Assembly (NCBI GenBank): GCA_963773735.1
Contig: CAVZCK010000022.1
Span: 124,001-188,000 of the forward strand
DNA length: 64,000 nucleotides
DNA from: CAVZCK01 sp963773735
GTDB taxonomy: Bacteria; Pseudomonadota; Alphaproteobacteria; Rhizobiales; Rhodomicrobiaceae
Direction: 5' to 3'
Below are positions 38,014-48,784 of the stretch, in pieces; within the stretch, counting starts at the first letter, position 1; every line of letters begins with the position of its first letter. The position numbers and the translations under genes were made by a program. The notes under the pieces are model-generated. The model searched no databases. It saw only the letters and a program-made list of their open reading frames with translations, and had not been told where the DNA came from.

Positions 38014-38393
38014 GGCGTGGGTCCCAATCGAGCCAGCGTTTGGGTCTAGGGTGTTTGCTGGGGTGTGATGCAGAGTAAGCAGATTTTGCGCGGCGAGGCA
38101 AAGGGTTGGCGGAGGGTGCTGGGCGGCTTAGGATTTGGAGGAGACCCGGTGGCTTATGGCGAAATCGGCCGATTTGGGTCATCCGATATAGAGCGGCGGG
38201 CCAGTGCTATCGACCCCAAGCGGAACTTCATAGCGAACCGTCCCTATTGCGCCAGGGTGGTTCGGACCGCCGCATTCGGGCAAGCCCCGCATGCGGCTCA
38301 TTCTCAAGGACTCGACAGAGCCCGCCCGCTTCACTGCAAAAGTGCCGGACCCACCCGACTATGCCGCCACGGCCGGCCCGGATGAGCTGCGAG
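38014..38393. other. Intergenic stretch, no lutA found
   Basis: 380 bp between lutB and the CheB/CheR kinase stop. No frame resembles LutA (no CCG-domain cysteine motifs). Nothing else recognised. Confidence 0.5.
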
Positions 38394-41300
38394 TTATTCG
38401 CCGTGCGGCTGCGACGGGAGATGCGCCTCGAAGGTAAGGCTCGTCGGCTCGGCACCATCCCAGTTAGCGGCAAGCGCCAATCGGGCGAGCGCCGCAAGAG
38501 ACTTCGAGCCGGTTTTTTTCATAATCGACGCACGATGATTTTCGACCGTGCGTTGGCTGACGCCGAGGTCCGCGGCAATATTCTTACTGGGATGGCCTGC
38601 AAGGACCAGTTCCATGATCTCGCGCTGCCGCGGGGTGAGGCTCGAGATGCGGTTCGCGGCGGCCTCCCGCCAAATGAACAGCTTGTTCAAATCCTGCGAT
38701 TGTTCGAGAGCGCGCGCGACACTCTCGCGCAGTTTCCTGCGGCCGACTGGCTTCTCGATGAAGTCCGAAGCGCCAGCCTTCATGGCTCGAACCGCCATCG
38801 GCACGTCGCTGTGGCCGGTAATCATGATAGCCGGCAGCCGATGGCCTGCGTCACGGAGCCACTGCAGCAACTCGAAGCCATTCATCCCTGGTAGGTAGGC
38901 ATCAATCAAGAGGCATGCTCCACGCCCCGGCCGATAGGCTTCGAGGAATGTTTCGCAGGCCGAATAATCCTCGACAATAAGCCCATCTTCCTCAAGCACA
39001 CTGCGAATCCCCTCGCGTACGTGGTCGTCATCGTCGACGACGAAGATGACAGGCGGCCCTGCACAGCCGGCCGCGTCGTCAGAAGGAGGAGCGCGCGAAT
39101 CTGGCGCGGGCCGCAACGTTGAAAGGAAACGTTGGATGACCTGTGTCAGTACCTTCACCTGCACGGGTTTGTTGAGTTTCTCACAGTTTCGCAGAGCGAC
39201 CTCGCGCAAGGTGCCGCTCGATATATCACCGGTCAGAATGATGGCAGGAAGCTGCCGATGAAGCTTTTGCCGCAGCGTCGCAATGAATGCGAGCCCGTCC
39301 ATGCCGTTCGGCAGATTGTAGTCCGCAAGGATGAGGTCTGGCCGGACCACCCCACGTGCTACCAGGTCCAGCGCCACGATGCCATCAGGCGCCGATGTCG
39401 TTCGATGGCCCTCCGCGCTGATGACGAGTTCGAGGTATTCGCGCAGTTCGGGATCGTCCTCGACGATCAGGATCGCGCCGGTGCGGGGAACACCCGCAGC
39501 CCTCCGGTCATCCATGCCTTGCCGAGGATGTTCAAGCCGCGGTGGCATTCCGGCCTCGACGGGCGTGACTTCGATGGCGAAGACGGAGCCCTTGCCGGCG
39601 TTCGAGCGGACACTCACCCGGTGGCCCAACATATTCGCCAAGCGCCGCACGATGGAGAGACCAAGGCCAAGGCCGCGGCTTCGTTCGCGCGCGGCATTCT
39701 CGAGCTGATAATATTCGTCGAAGATCGCTTCGAGTTGGTCGTGAGGGATGCCCTGTCCTGTGTCCCAAATCTCGATGCTCAGCATTCCTTCACGCCGACG
39801 GCATCCGAGCAGCACCTTGCCGCGCTTGGAGTATTTGAAGGCGTTCGAGAGCAGATTGCGGATCATCTGCTTGAGCAAACGCGGATCACTGCGTATCCAA
39901 CGCCCGCAGGAGACCACGCGCAAGTCGAGCCCCTGTGCTTGCGCTTGATCGGCGAACTCATCCCGCAGCCGGTCAAGCAGTTCGTTGATCGGGAAACCGA
40001 CGACTTCCGCGCGGACGGCACCGGCCTCGATTTGATTGATGTCAAGCAACGTGTTCAGCATGTCCGACATGGCGGTCACCGTCTGGTCCAGCCGTGCGAC
40101 AAGTCGCCGAGCTTTCTCCCCTTCGACGCACTTCGCCAACAGCTCATGAAGCAGCGTGAGCGTCTGGAGTGGCTGGCGCAGGTCATGGCTTGCGGCGGCG
40201 AGAAAGCGCGATTTCGCGAGATTGGCCATTTCCGCTTCCTGCTTGGCTGCCTCCAGCCCCTTCGCGCTCTGCTTCTTCCGCTCGGTGATATCGGTAAAGG
40301 TGATCACAACGCCCTCGACGCGGCCGCCATGGGTGCGATAGGGCAAGATCCGGCGGATGAACCAAACGCCGTTATGCCCTTCGATCTCTCGCTCGATCGG
40401 CGTGAAGGTTTTCAGCACCGATCGGGCTTCGGCCGGAAGATCATCATCCGGAGCGAACGGATGGAGGTCAGCGAGCGGCCGACCGACATCGCCGGGAATG
40501 ATATGGAAGAAAACTCGGTTGCCGGCGTGAAGAAGCGAATCTTAAGATTGATATCAAGGAAAAGCGTCGCGACATCCGTACTATACAGGACATTTTGCAG
40601 GTCATCTGAGGTCGTACGCTGCCGCTCTAGCGTTTCCTGGAGCTGGCTGTTGACAGCGGTGAGCTCCTCGTTGAGCGACTGCAATTCCTCCTTGGACGTC
40701 AGCAGCTCCTCGTTCGTGGATTGAAATTCTTCATTGACCGAGAATGCTTCTTCGTTGATCGCCTTCTGCTCTTGGCTCGATATCTCGAGGCTGCGGACAG
40801 CGTCCAGCAGCTCCGCTCTTGTAACTTCGAGTTCCCGCTCGAGTTCGGCGACGCGCGGAATGTCGGCTGCTGCGATGGGGCCTTCGCACTTCTCCTCGCG
40901 CTTCGGCTCATCGACGAAACAAATCAGCAGCAGGTCCTCGCCCTCGCTCCGGACCGGCTGCGCGTCGATGCTGAACAAAACCGCGCGGCCATCGTGGCTC
41001 GTCCGGCCGCCGGCGACGACGATGCGCGCGTTGTCCTGACCGGCTTGCTTGATTGCCGATCTGAGCTTGGTCCGCACGCCCTGACGCGCCATGACAAGGA
41101 TGTTGTTAGAGGGATGGCCCGGCGCCACGCGCAGGTAGCGGTCGGTCGGTCCTACGGAATAGAGGCACTCATGCGCGCCGTTGATCAGGACCGCTGCCGG
41201 CGCATAGCTCTCCATCACCAGCCGCCGGCAGAGCTCGGCGAGAGCCGTTTGGCGCGCGGCCGCTTGACTTGGTGTGGGCCAAGCGGGCAGGCGCGCACTT

Positions 41301-42769
41301 TCGCCGAAGCTCGGCGAAAAACCTAATTCTCCCGCCTGGTTGCCACCAATTCGCCGATAGAGCCGTTCCGACTTGGAGATCAGCTGGAAGCGGCCGTCGC
41401 TATTCCCGGCGGTCTCCGCACTGCCAAGGAGGAGAATACCGCCCTCGCGCAGCGCGAAATGGAAAAGCGAGATGACTTTCTCCTGTGCCTCAGGGCGCAG
41501 ATAGATCAGAAGATTCCGGCACGAAACCAGATCGAGACGCGAGAATGGCGGATCGGCCAGCAGATCCTGCACTGTGAAGACCACCGCCGTGCGCAGCTCG
41601 GGCACGACCCTGTAGCCGTGATCCTCCGTCGTGAAGAAACGGCCGAGCCGTGCCGGCGACACGTCCGCCTTGATGGTTTCGGGATATAGGCCCTCCCTGG
41701 CGCTCGCCACAGCGTCCGGGTCAACATCGGAGGCAAACACCTGCAGCTTGACATCGCGCTTCGCGGCGGCGATCTGCTCAAGGAAGAGCATGGCAAGGGA
41801 ATAGGTTTCCTCGCCCGTGCTGCAGCCGGCAGTCCAGATGCGGAGAGGGGTATCGTGCGTCTGCCGGCGGACCAGGCCGGGAACGATGTTCTCCGCCAAA
41901 AAATCGAATACCTTCGCATCGCGGAAGAAGCCGGTGACATTGATGAGCAGATCCTTGGCAAGCAGATCGAGCTCACCGCTGTCGCTCCGCAGAATTTCGA
42001 GATATTGGCCGATGTCTTCGGACGCGGTCCCCGCCATCGCCACGCGCCGCTCGATGCGGCGCTGCAACGTCCCCTGCTTGTAAAGCGTGAAATCATGGGC
42101 GGTCTTGGTGCGCAGCAGATCAATAATCTCGGATACCGACCCGGCTTGGGCAGGGGTGAGGCTCGGGCGCCGGTCGTAATTGAGGAGCGCGTCAGCAATC
42201 TTGGCCGCCGGAAGCACAAGGTCGACGGCGCCCGTCAAAATCGCGCTCCGCGGCATCCCGTCATGATCAGCCTCTTCGGGGTCCTGCGCGATCACGAGCC
42301 CTCCGCTTTCCTTTATGGCCTTCAGCCCAAGGCTACCATCGGCTCCTGTCCCCGAGAGGACCACGCAGACGGCGTTCTCGCCGTACTCCGCGGCCAACGA
42401 GTGCAGCAAAAAGTCGAAAGGCAGCCGCGCACCGTGATGCGCTTGGGGCTCTGAGAGGCGGAGGGCGCCATTGGCGACAGAGAGATAGGTTCCGGGCGGA
42501 ATGACGTAGAGGCGGTCGCGCTCGATCAGCATCCCATCCGTTGCTTGCCGAACCGGCATCGACGTCTCGTGGGCCAGCAGCTCCGCCACCATGCTTTGGC
42601 GGGTGGGATCGAGATGCTGGACCAAGATGAATGCGATGCCCGTACCGGGCGGCAGCGCACCCACGAGCTTCCTGCTGGCATCGAGCCCGCCCGCCGAGGC
42701 GCCAATTCCGACGACAGTCAAGGCCCGCGGACGCGTGCTGATCATCGTGGTTTGGTAAGGCACGCGCAC
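38394..42769 (-). CDS. CheB-CheR-PAS-histidine kinase-REC-REC-LuxR protein (frameshifted)
   Basis: The reconstructed protein has about 1458 residues. In order: CheB methylesterase (VVGIGASAGGLDA; LVQHLDP), CheR methyltransferase (WTAGCSTGEETYSLAMLF; SCRNLLIYL), a long coiled coil (NEEFQSTNEELLTSKEELQS), a PAS domain, a HisKA H-box (AAASHDLRQPLQTL), a HATPase domain, two receiver domains (IVEDDPELREYL; FVVDDDDHVREGIRSVLEED) and a FixJ/LuxR helix-turn-helix (LTPRQREIMELVLAGHPSKN). One missing base near 40517 separates the CheB-CheR-coil part (40412-42769) from the rest; adding it restores FHIIPGDVGRPLADLHP. The GTG start at 42769 has GGAG 9 bases upstream. Sensor, kinase and DNA-binding output on one chain is unusual. 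Confidence 0.85.
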
Positions 42770-43567
42770 TCGATCGCACTCCGGCCCGAGGCGGGGAATC
42801 GATTGGCATTCGACATTTGTTTTTTGATTGCTGCCTCCTAAAGAAGGCGATGACCCGCGGTCGTCGGTTTTTCCATCGCACCGATCCCGGTCAACGTCAG
42901 ATACGCGTTGCGATCGCGTGCCCTCGACCGGGAGGTAAAATTCTGCACGTCAAAATACAGTGCAAATAGCGTGGAGCGGCAATCGCCACAATTCTGAGTA
43001 GTTTCCGAACCTTCATTTCACGAGCTGAAGTCAGCTATGAAGCAACCAATGTCCCTCTTGCATTTTAGCCGGCGCAACGGCTTCCCCCGCTCCGATTTGG
43101 CATCCGCCGTCGCCGATAGCTGGAGATCCCAATATGCAGCCCATGCGTAAGACATTGTCCAAGAACATGTCTCGAACGTCCGCCGAATTTTTAATCGAGC
43201 ACCTGGCGATTGCAATTGATCAGCGTCCCAAAGTGATGCGGGCGCGCACGCAAGACGGCTGGAGCGCCTATTCGCCAGACGCTCTGAGCGCCGAGCATCG
43301 CATGCAAAGCTTGCCGACAATCCCCCCGGCGGCACCAAAGCAAATCAGCGGCCATCCGCTGTTCCAATCAACACTTCCAGGCACATCGGCGCACGCGAAT
43401 TGGGCCAGAACTCGCATACATTCATGTCAGCTTTGCGTTAGAGAGTCACGTATAAAGCAAACAATCATGCTCGCAAACGGTTATTATTTAATTCAAATTC
43501 ATTGTATCTTGTTTGGCTATGCTAGGAAACGGCAAATTAAAGATCTTTAAAATTTAACCATAGTTTG
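42770..43567. other. Long, AT-richer intergenic region
   Basis: About 800 bp between the CheB/CheR kinase and the phosphotransferase-like gene. GC falls noticeably toward 43450-43560. A frame at 43134-43550 is the only long one (next entry). No RNA or repeat is recognised. Confidence 0.5.
43134..43550 (+). CDS. Doubtful hypothetical protein
   Basis: This is a 138-residue frame starting MQPMRKTLSKNMSRTSAEFL, with GGAGA 5 bases upstream of its ATG. No domain, signal peptide or family is recognised. It may be chance. Confidence 0.22.
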   Translation: MQPMRKTLSKNMSRTSAEFLIEHLAIAIDQRPKVMRARTQDGWSAYSPDALSAEHRMQSLPTIPPAAPKQISGHPLFQSTLPGTSAHANWARTRIHSCQLCVRESRIKQTIMLANGYYLIQIHCILFGYARKRQIKDL

Positions 43568-44566
43568 ATGGGCAATGTAATGATTACTCTGGAATCGCTT
43601 TCGCCGGACGCACTGGCAGATCTTTACGGATTGCCGCTACGCTCGGCAGAGGTGGTAAATCGAGGCATCAACGTTACCTACAGGCTTTCAGCCGGTCCGG
43701 GACAGTTTTATCTCCGGCTTTACCGTCCCCAGGGCAGAACCCGTGAGCAGATCGACGGAGAGATCGCCGCGCTTTTGGCATTCCGGTCAGCCGACGAGGT
43801 GTGCGTTGCAAAGCCTCAGAAACTGTGTGCGGGTGGATATATTCTCAGCTGCCGACACCATGAAGAAACCCGCTTCGCCTGCCTTTTCGCCGCGGCGCGA
43901 GGGCGGCCGGCGGCTAACAATGCCGGGGACATGCGCCAGCTTGGCGTTGCGCTTGCGGTCATGCATCGCCAAAGCGCGTTCTTTGCTTGTGGGCGGTCGT
44001 TTCGGCCTGGCGAAGCGATTGATGATGCTGTGCGGCATCTCGCCCAGCCGGGTCTGAGATGTCGGCATATTTCCGGAAAGATCAGGCATATCGGCGCCGC
44101 GATCATTGCCAATTTAAATCGGCACGGGCCTTTGCCCCAAGGTTTCTGTCACGGAGACGCGTGGTGCGGCAATGTGCACTTCGCCGGCCCGAGAACCACC
44201 TTCTTCGATTTCGACGACTGCTTTGACGGTCCCCTTGTCGCCGACCTTGTCCCGCAGATCGCGTGGCTGTGGCACTCCAATCGACCGGAATTTCCTGCCT
44301 TGCTTAGGGTATTTCTGGATGCCTATGCTTCGGTATTGCCGCTGTCGGTTACGGATTTGGCGGTCATTCCTCCCTTGGTTCAACTCCATGAAATCTGCTC
44401 TATCGCATTGCTGGCGAAATATTGCTCGTTGGAACCGGTCACGTGGGCCGAGTGCCTGGAACGGTCGGCAAGGATGCTGGATGATTGGAGCCCGGGCGGC
44501 GCGGCAAGCGCTCATATTGCGCCGCTGGCGGGGGCCGCGCGGATGGCACGGACGCGGGTCGCGTGA
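43568..44566 (+). CDS. Aminoglycoside phosphotransferase-like kinase
   Basis: This encodes about 332 residues of the APH/choline-kinase/SrkA-like fold. The catalytic loop is FCHGDAWCGNVHF (HGDxxxxN pattern) and the metal-binding loop is TFFDFDDCFDGP. The closest layout is SrkA/YihE and homoserine-kinase-like proteins. The start is uncertain: ATG 43568, ATG 43580, or TTG 43565. It stands alone, 92 bp before the IS1380-family element. The substrate is unknown. Confidence 0.72.
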   Translation: MGNVMITLESLSPDALADLYGLPLRSAEVVNRGINVTYRLSAGPGQFYLRLYRPQGRTREQIDGEIAALLAFRSADEVCVAKPQKLCAGGYILSCRHHEETRFACLFAAARGRPAANNAGDMRQLGVALAVMHRQSAFFACGRSFRPGEAIDDAVRHLAQPGLRCRHISGKIRHIGAAIIANLNRHGPLPQGFCHGDAWCGNVHFAGPRTTFFDFDDCFDGPLVADLVPQIAWLWHSNRPEFPALLRVFLDAYASVLPLSVTDLAVIPPLVQLHEICSIALLAKYCSLEPVTWAECLERSARMLDDWSPGGAASAHIAPLAGAARMARTRVA

Positions 44567-44814
44567 TCGGCCGGAGCCGGTGACGAACAGCATGAGGGAT
44601 CGCACCGGTGACCCATGGGAATGCTCAGGTTTGTTTGCTCGAGTTTACGAACTCTAGCCCGCATATCTCACAGCCTCTGTTGCGATCGCAGCATTCATGA
44701 CGAATGGAGGGTGTCCATTTGTCAGGTCATGCTTGTTCGCGCCGCGATCACAGCGGCTTTGTTCAGACTTAGCGATGTATCCTCTGCTGTTGGCGTTCCG
44801 GTTCAGGGGCCGCA

Positions 44815-45613
44815 TCAGGCGGCGGTTTGGCATAATCGCTCGTGTGCCTGGGCGAAGATGGCTTTGAGCGGACAGGCGGAAGCGATGGCGACCTTGATGC
44901 GGCGGACACTGACGATCACCAAGGCGCCGAGCTTGAGCAATTTCAGCCGGATGGTACCGGCGGTGGCGGTGGCCAGCTCGGTTCCCTGTAAAGCCAGGCG
45001 GCGCAGCGCCGTGAGCAGCACATAGGCGAGCGAGGAGAACCACAGTCTGAGCTGGTTGGCGCGGAGCGTGGCGGCAGAGGTGCGATCGGCCATAAGGTCA
45101 AGCTGACACTCTTTGATCCGATTTTCCATTTCGCCGCGGGCACAGTAGATGGTCTGGTAAAGCTCTTGAGCTTGGGCCTCTTCTGTGGACAGCGAGGTAA
45201 CGATAAAGCGCGGATTGGCGCCCTTTGGGAGATGTTCGGCTTTGGCCACGATGCGGCGGGGGCGCGACCATGTCTTGCGGGTCTGGCATTCGAACTCCTT
45301 GAAAATTCGCTCCGGCTTGCCGCTTTCCGCAGCTTTCTGCTCAGCCTCGGCCAGTTCCTGAGCGATCTCCGCTTCCAGCCGCGCATTGCGAGCCAAGCCG
45401 AAAATATAGCCAGCGCCGTTCGCCTCGCACCATGCCATCAAATCCTCGCGACAGAAGCCGAAATCCGCCCGCAGCCAGATCTCGACATCAGGCCAGCTCT
45501 GGCGGATCTGGGCGATAATGCTGGCGATTGCTTCTTTCGCTCCGGCTGCGGCATCGATACTGGCGGGCCGCAGCTTCGCCAGAAGCAGGTCACGGCCGCA
45601 GAACACATAAAGC
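44815..45613 (-). pseudogene. IS1380 transposase, C-terminal part
   Basis: This is the C-terminal half of a DDE transposase beginning LYVFCGRDLLLAKLRPASID and including WLRADFGFCREDLMAWCE. The frame extends a little into the IS21-type element. Removing that element and one 8-bp repeat joins it in frame to the piece at 48193-48784, giving an otherwise intact 460-residue transposase. Confidence 0.88.
45606..45613. repeat. Target-site duplication, left copy
   Basis: CATAAAGC here is identical to 48193-48200, directly flanking the IS21-family element. Confidence 0.9.
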
Positions 45614-45639
45614 TGCTGATTCCGGGCTGAACGCGCCCA

Positions 45640-45760
45640 CCATTCCGAGATGGATCCGCCCATCATTCCGACGTGAAGCCGCCCACGATTCCGGGATGAT
45701 CTCGCCCACCTATTCCGAGAAATCCTCGCCCACCATTCCGGGATAATTCCGCCCGGTTTG
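45640..45760. repeat. Multiple terminal repeats, left IS21 end
   Basis: At least five spaced copies of CGCCCACC/A-ATTCCG-type units occur at about 20-25 bp period, likely transposase binding sites. Confidence 0.75.
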
Positions 45761-46677
45761 CAAGGGAGGCGCCGGAAGCCTCTGCTGGCACTCGTTTAGG
45801 GTCCGCTCCTTTGATCCGTTTAAGGAGAGAACCGATGCCAGCAGAGAGGATTACCATGCGCAAGCTGCGCGAGATTTTACGTTTGATATCCGTGGGGGAC
45901 GTTCCGATCCGGGAGATTGCCCGGCGGACCGGCGCGGCGCCGTCGACGATACGGGCGACGATCGAGCGGATCGCCGTTGCAAATCTGAGCTGGCCGTTGC
46001 CGGAAGGGATCGGCGACGCCGAGCTTGAGGCTCTGCTTTACAAGAACGCTGGCAAGAAGCGGGGCCATCGCCGCTGCGTGGAACCCGACTGGGCCGTCCT
46101 GCACCGCGAACTCAAACGCAAGCATGTAACGCTGTCGATCCTGTGGGACGAATATATCGAGCAGTACCCGGACGGATTTCGCTATTCGCGTTTTTGCGAG
46201 CTCTATCGCTCCTGGGAAGGCAATCTTCCGGTGACGATGCGCCAGACACATCTGGGCGGCGAGAAGCTGTTCGTCGATTACGCCGGCGATACGGTGCCGG
46301 TGATCGTCAACCGGCTCACTGGCGAAACGCGGCCCGCGCAGATTTTCGTCGCGGTGATGGGCGCGTCAAACCTCACCTACGCCGAGGCAACCTGGAGCCA
46401 GAGCCTGCCGGACTGGATCGCCGCGCACACGCGCGCCTTCGAGATGATCGGCGGCGTGCCGAAGCTGCTGGTGCCGGACAACACCAAAGTGGCGGTCATC
46501 AAGGCGTGCCGCTATGACCCGCAAGTGAACCGCACCTATGCCGAGATGGCGGACCATTACGACATCGGCATCCTGCCGGCCAGGCCACGAAAGCCCCGCG
46601 ATAAAGCAAAAGTTGAAGCTTGCGTTTTGATCGTTGAGCGCTACCTGCTGGGCCGCCTGCGTCACGAGCGAACGTTT

Positions 46678-46711
46678 ATCGTGAGCGACAAGCGCTCACT
46701 CATGGCGCTTT
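46678..46711. repeat. 34-bp insertion with inner inverted repeat in istA
   Basis: The insert contains GTGAGCG-ACAAG-CGCTCAC (7-bp perfect stem). TTT occurs on both sides, compatible with a 3-bp duplication. Removing it restores the reading frame of istA. Confidence 0.65.
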
Positions 46712-47225
46712 TACAGCCTGGCGGAGCTGAACCAGGCCATCCAGACCATGCTTATCGATATCAACGAGCAGCGCCCCTTGCGCCGCCTTGGCGTCACGCG
46801 CCGCAAGCTGTTCGAAGATCTCGACCGGCCGGCGCTCAAGCCATTGCCGGCGGAGCCTTATGTCTATGCCGAGTGGCGTCTGCGCCGGGCCGGGCTCGAC
46901 TATCATGTCGAGGTCGAAGACCATTACTACAGCGTGCCCTATCGCTTCGCCAATGAAGAACTGAGTATACGGATCACGGCCCGCACCGTAGAGGTGTTCC
47001 GCAAAGGCGAGCGCATCGCCGTGCATCAGCGCAACTCCGGCAACCACAAGCACACCACCGTCAACGAGCACATGCCGTCGAGCCACCGGCGCTTCGCCGA
47101 CTGGACCATCGAGCGCCTCCGCCGCGAGGCTTCGGCCGTCGGCGTGTCCACAGCGATGCTCTGTCACCTGATCCTGAAAGCCGGCGTCATCCCGAGCAGG
47201 GCTTTCGCGCCTGCCAAGCGGGTTC

Positions 47226-47260
47226 GGCCCTTCCGGCCAACACCCGCGGGCGGAAGGGCC
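47226..47260. repeat. 10-bp inverted repeat at the istA C-terminal scar
   Basis: GGCCCTTCCG (47226-47235) and CGGAAGGGCC (47251-47260) form a perfect stem between the truncated istA end and istB. Confidence 0.6.
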
Positions 47261-47299
47261 TGTGGAGACTTTGCGGGTTGAACTCCAAGGGAAAAACAC

Positions 47300-48046
47300 A
47301 TGCTCAATCATCCAACCCTCGACCGGCTCAACGAACTGGGCCTGTTCGGTATGGCCAGAGCCTTCGCCGAGATCATGGCGTCCGGCGAGGCGACGACCCT
47401 CACGATCGCTGAAGGCCTCGGTCTGCTGCTCGACCGGGAGACCAGCTACCGCCACGATAGGCGGCTGGCCTCGCGGCTAAAATACGCCAAATTGAGACAC
47501 CAGGCCGCCGTCGAGGACGTCGACTACCGCATCCCCCGCGGCCTCGATCAGGCGCTGTTCCAGAAGCTCATCGCCGGCGACTGGATCGACACCCACGACA
47601 ACGTCATTTTTAGCGGCGAAACGGGCCTGGGGAAGTCATGGTTGGCCTGCGCTCTCGGCCATAAGGCCTGCCGGGACGATCGCTCGGTGCTCTACCAGCG
47701 CGTCCCAAAACTCTTCGGCGAACTGGCGCTGGCGCGCGGCGATGGCCGTTACGCAAGGCTCATGAAGACGCTGACGCACGTCGGAGTCCTTATCCTTGAT
47801 GATTGGGGCCTTCAACCCCTCGATGCCGCGGCTCGCCATGACCTCCTGGAGATCGTCGAGGAGCGTCACGGCCGCCGGTCGACCATCATCACCAGCCAGC
47901 CGCCCGTCGAACAGTGGCATGCCCTGATCGGCGATCCCACCTACGCCGACGCCATTCTCGACCGCCTCGTGCACAACGCACACCGGATCGACCTCGCCGG
48001 CGAGAGCATTCGCAAGACCCGTTCACGCGCCGCAAAGAAGGATTGA
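47300..48046 (+). CDS. istB: IS21-family helper ATPase IstB
   Basis: This is a 248-residue AAA-type ATPase that aids IstA in target choice. Walker A is SGETGLGKSWLAC, Walker B is VGVLILDDWG, and the end VHNAHRIDLAGESIRK is typical. AAGGG lies just upstream of ATG 47300. It is intact, unlike istA. Confidence 0.93.
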   Translation: MLNHPTLDRLNELGLFGMARAFAEIMASGEATTLTIAEGLGLLLDRETSYRHDRRLASRLKYAKLRHQAAVEDVDYRIPRGLDQALFQKLIAGDWIDTHDNVIFSGETGLGKSWLACALGHKACRDDRSVLYQRVPKLFGELALARGDGRYARLMKTLTHVGVLILDDWGLQPLDAAARHDLLEIVEERHGRRSTIITSQPPVEQWHALIGDPTYADAILDRLVHNAHRIDLAGESIRKTRSRAAKKD

Positions 48047-48192
48047 CCGCCGCCAAAACCGACGGCAGATTTTAACCGCCAGCGAGGCTCCGTGCCCCCG
48101 GGCGAGATCATCTCGGAATCATGGGCGAGATGAAATCGGAATGGTGGGCGATTACAAATCGGAACAGGTGGGCGACTTCGTCGGAATCCGCA

Positions 48193-48784
48193 CATAAAGC
48201 GGCAGATAGCAGTAGCATTTGTAGTAGCCATGGAAGAAACGTCCCTCCTGATGGCCGTGGAGCGGATCGTCGGTGGCGTCGAGATCGAGGATGAGGCGGC
48301 GGGGAGCCGCTTTCTGGCTCTGAATGAAGAGGTTGATGAACAGCGCCTTCATTGCCTCGCCATCCACGATGAATTTGTGATAGCGGTCTTCGGCACCCTC
48401 AGGAGCGTGCTCCAACCGGTTGAGCGTGGACTTGCCTGCAAGTACAGCACAATCAGAACGTCGCGCTTCAAGCTTGCCCGAAAGGAGGCCAAGCACGGGA
48501 TCGTGGCGCAGCTCGTCGTGGTCGTTCAGATCCTCATAGCCGAGCGCAATGCCGTGCATGCGCTGCGCCAACAGCGTTTCCAAGCGATGTTCGATTTGGT
48601 CTTGATCCCGGCCATCGCTGAAACAGCTTGCCGCCTGGCGTGACAAGCCAATCCGCTGGTCAACTTGGCGGAGCAGCAATGCCCCTGCATTCGAGGTGAT
48701 CGCGCCGCCATCGAATGCAGCTGTAACTTTGCGGTTGCCAAGGGCTTCAAACGCAAACTGTCCGGCGTTACAGTCTGTCAGCAT
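48193..48784 (-). pseudogene. IS1380 transposase, N-terminal part
   Basis: It begins MLTDCNAGQFAFEALGNRKV at 48784 and includes ITSNAGALLLRQVD and RLILDLDATDDPLHGHQEG, the DDE-group core. It is cut after YCYLPLYV by the IS21-family element; the remainder is at 44815-45613. Confidence 0.88.

Larger units (their letters stand above)
45835..47281 (+). pseudogene. istA: IS21-family transposase IstA (disrupted)
   Basis: It starts MPAERITMRKLREILRLIS at ATG 45835 with AAGGAGA upstream. It has an N-terminal helix-turn-helix and an integrase-type core (EKLFVDYAGDTVPVI; PKLLVPDNTKVAVI). A 34-bp insertion at 46678-46711 falls exactly between the F and Y codons of RTFYSLAELN and breaks the frame. Near 47185 a second frame change comes just before HPEQGFRAC, after which the usual C-terminal 70-odd residues are missing. 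It is not expected to be functional. Confidence 0.88.
45614..48192 (+). mobile_element. IS21-family insertion sequence (degenerate)
   Basis: This 2579-bp element starts TGCTGATTCCG and ends, inverted, TGCGGATTCCG. It has a perfect 8-bp target duplication (CATAAAGC). Both ends carry several spaced copies of a GCCCACCATTCCGA-like repeat, in opposite orientation at the two ends, as in IS21-family elements. It holds istA and istB. It is probably inactive because istA is broken. Confidence 0.92.

Noticed and set aside
38014..38393. Possible lutA remnant upstream of lutB
   Set aside because: No cysteine-rich CCG motifs in any frame.
39132..40724. 530-residue plus-strand open frame opposite the CheB/CheR kinase
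   Set aside because: Antisense to recognised kinase and receiver domains.
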